This document shows positions 63,955 through 64,000 of a stretch of DNA of 64,000 bases, in pieces. The DNA comes from an uncultured Holophagaceae bacterium (lineage in GTDB: Bacteria > Acidobacteriota > Holophagae > Holophagales > Holophagaceae). Under the pieces are notes generated by a model. That model saw only the letters and a program-made list of their open reading frames with translations. It was not told the DNA's origin and did not search any database. The stretch is taken from positions 27,391 to 91,390 of the forward strand of contig CAIZZF010000014.1 of NCBI GenBank assembly GCA_903937385.1. The letters run 5' to 3'. Each line of letters opens with the position of its first letter. The first letter of the stretch is position 1. A program made the translations under genes and the position numbers.

Positions 63955-63981
63955 GACGAGGGCACAGGAAGTGCCCTCGTC
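63955..63981 (+). terminator. Hairpin after the tRNA pair
   Basis: Perfect 11-base stem GACGAGGGCAC / GTGCCCTCGTC with an AGGAA loop, 55 bases beyond tRNA-Leu. No U tract follows, so it may instead be a processing or Rho-linked end. Nothing else is recognised in 63900-64000. Confidence 0.5.
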
Positions 63982-64000
63982 ACGAAAGAAAGTCGCCACC

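Noticed and set aside
63742..63999. Minus-strand reading frames across tRNA-Arg and tRNA-Leu
   Set aside because: They are reverse reads of tRNA genes, a common false call.

Overview
The window is about 64 kb of gene-dense, GC-rich bacterial chromosome (third codon positions almost all G or C). Gene content and protein style fit Acidobacteriota, most likely class Holophagae (Geothrix/Holophaga-like): AcnB aconitase, HsbR- and RsbUVW-type partner switching, a two-component-propeller histidine kinase, a c'-type cytochrome and a FYDLN-acid zinc protein. The assignment is an inference from gene content; there is no rRNA here. I see no intact prophage, insertion sequence or CRISPR array. I annotate 58 protein-coding entries and three tRNA genes.

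Layout. 1-4.8 kb: 3' end of an RluA-type pseudouridine synthase, a rhodanese fold without its cysteine, a secreted NTF2-like protein with AmpG permease, and acetyl-CoA synthetase. 5-10 kb: a DUF4287/DUF5655 protein, YbaK, the molybdate transporter modABC, arylamine N-acetyltransferase and a DinB protein. 10-19.3 kb: a secreted HExxHxxGxxH metalloprotease, gamma-glutamyltransferase, an HD-GYP c-di-GMP phosphodiesterase, aconitase B and a divergent DUF5131 protein. 19.6-22.8 kb: ribH-nusB-accB-accC and tRNA-Thr. 22.9-29.8 kb: a Cache chemoreceptor, a STAS protein, a REC-PP2C-HATPase switch protein and a propeller histidine kinase. 29.9-35.5 kb: a NicO-like metal transporter, murJ, dtd and an S9 peptidase. 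35.6-37.1 kb: two unknown genes and an AT-rich gap, the most accessory-looking stretch. 37.1-45.8 kb: DinB, cytochrome c', two tandem paralogous MFS transporters, an SDR, an alanine-type aminotransferase, an acyl-CoA dehydrogenase and a TPR protein. 45.8-55.5 kb: a transglutaminase-like TPR protein, an ArnA-like formyltransferase, KAS III, a PepSY-like protein, an SPFH-SHOCT protein, a CDF exporter, enoyl-CoA hydratase, lipoyl/biotinyl-domain relics, YchF and a PilZ-pseudoreceiver protein. 55.6-60.9 kb: a minus-strand signalling run (STAS, RsbW-like, RsbU-like, HtpX, Ser/Thr kinase fused to a beta-helix). 61-64 kb: a GAF-like protein, a FYDLN-acid protein, an adenosine deaminase family enzyme, and tRNA-Arg and tRNA-Leu preceded by a duplicated tRNA leader.

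How the genes work together. Two separate partner-switching modules lie in one window. One is stimulus-linked (chemoreceptor, STAS antagonist, and a response regulator carrying both phosphatase and kinase domains). The other is a classical RsbV-W-U set followed in the same direction by a membrane protease and a kinase-beta-helix fusion. With HD-GYP and PilZ proteins also present, regulation is a main theme. The rest is core metabolism: acetate activation, the TCA cycle, fatty-acid initiation and oxidation, riboflavin, and molybdate and metal transport.
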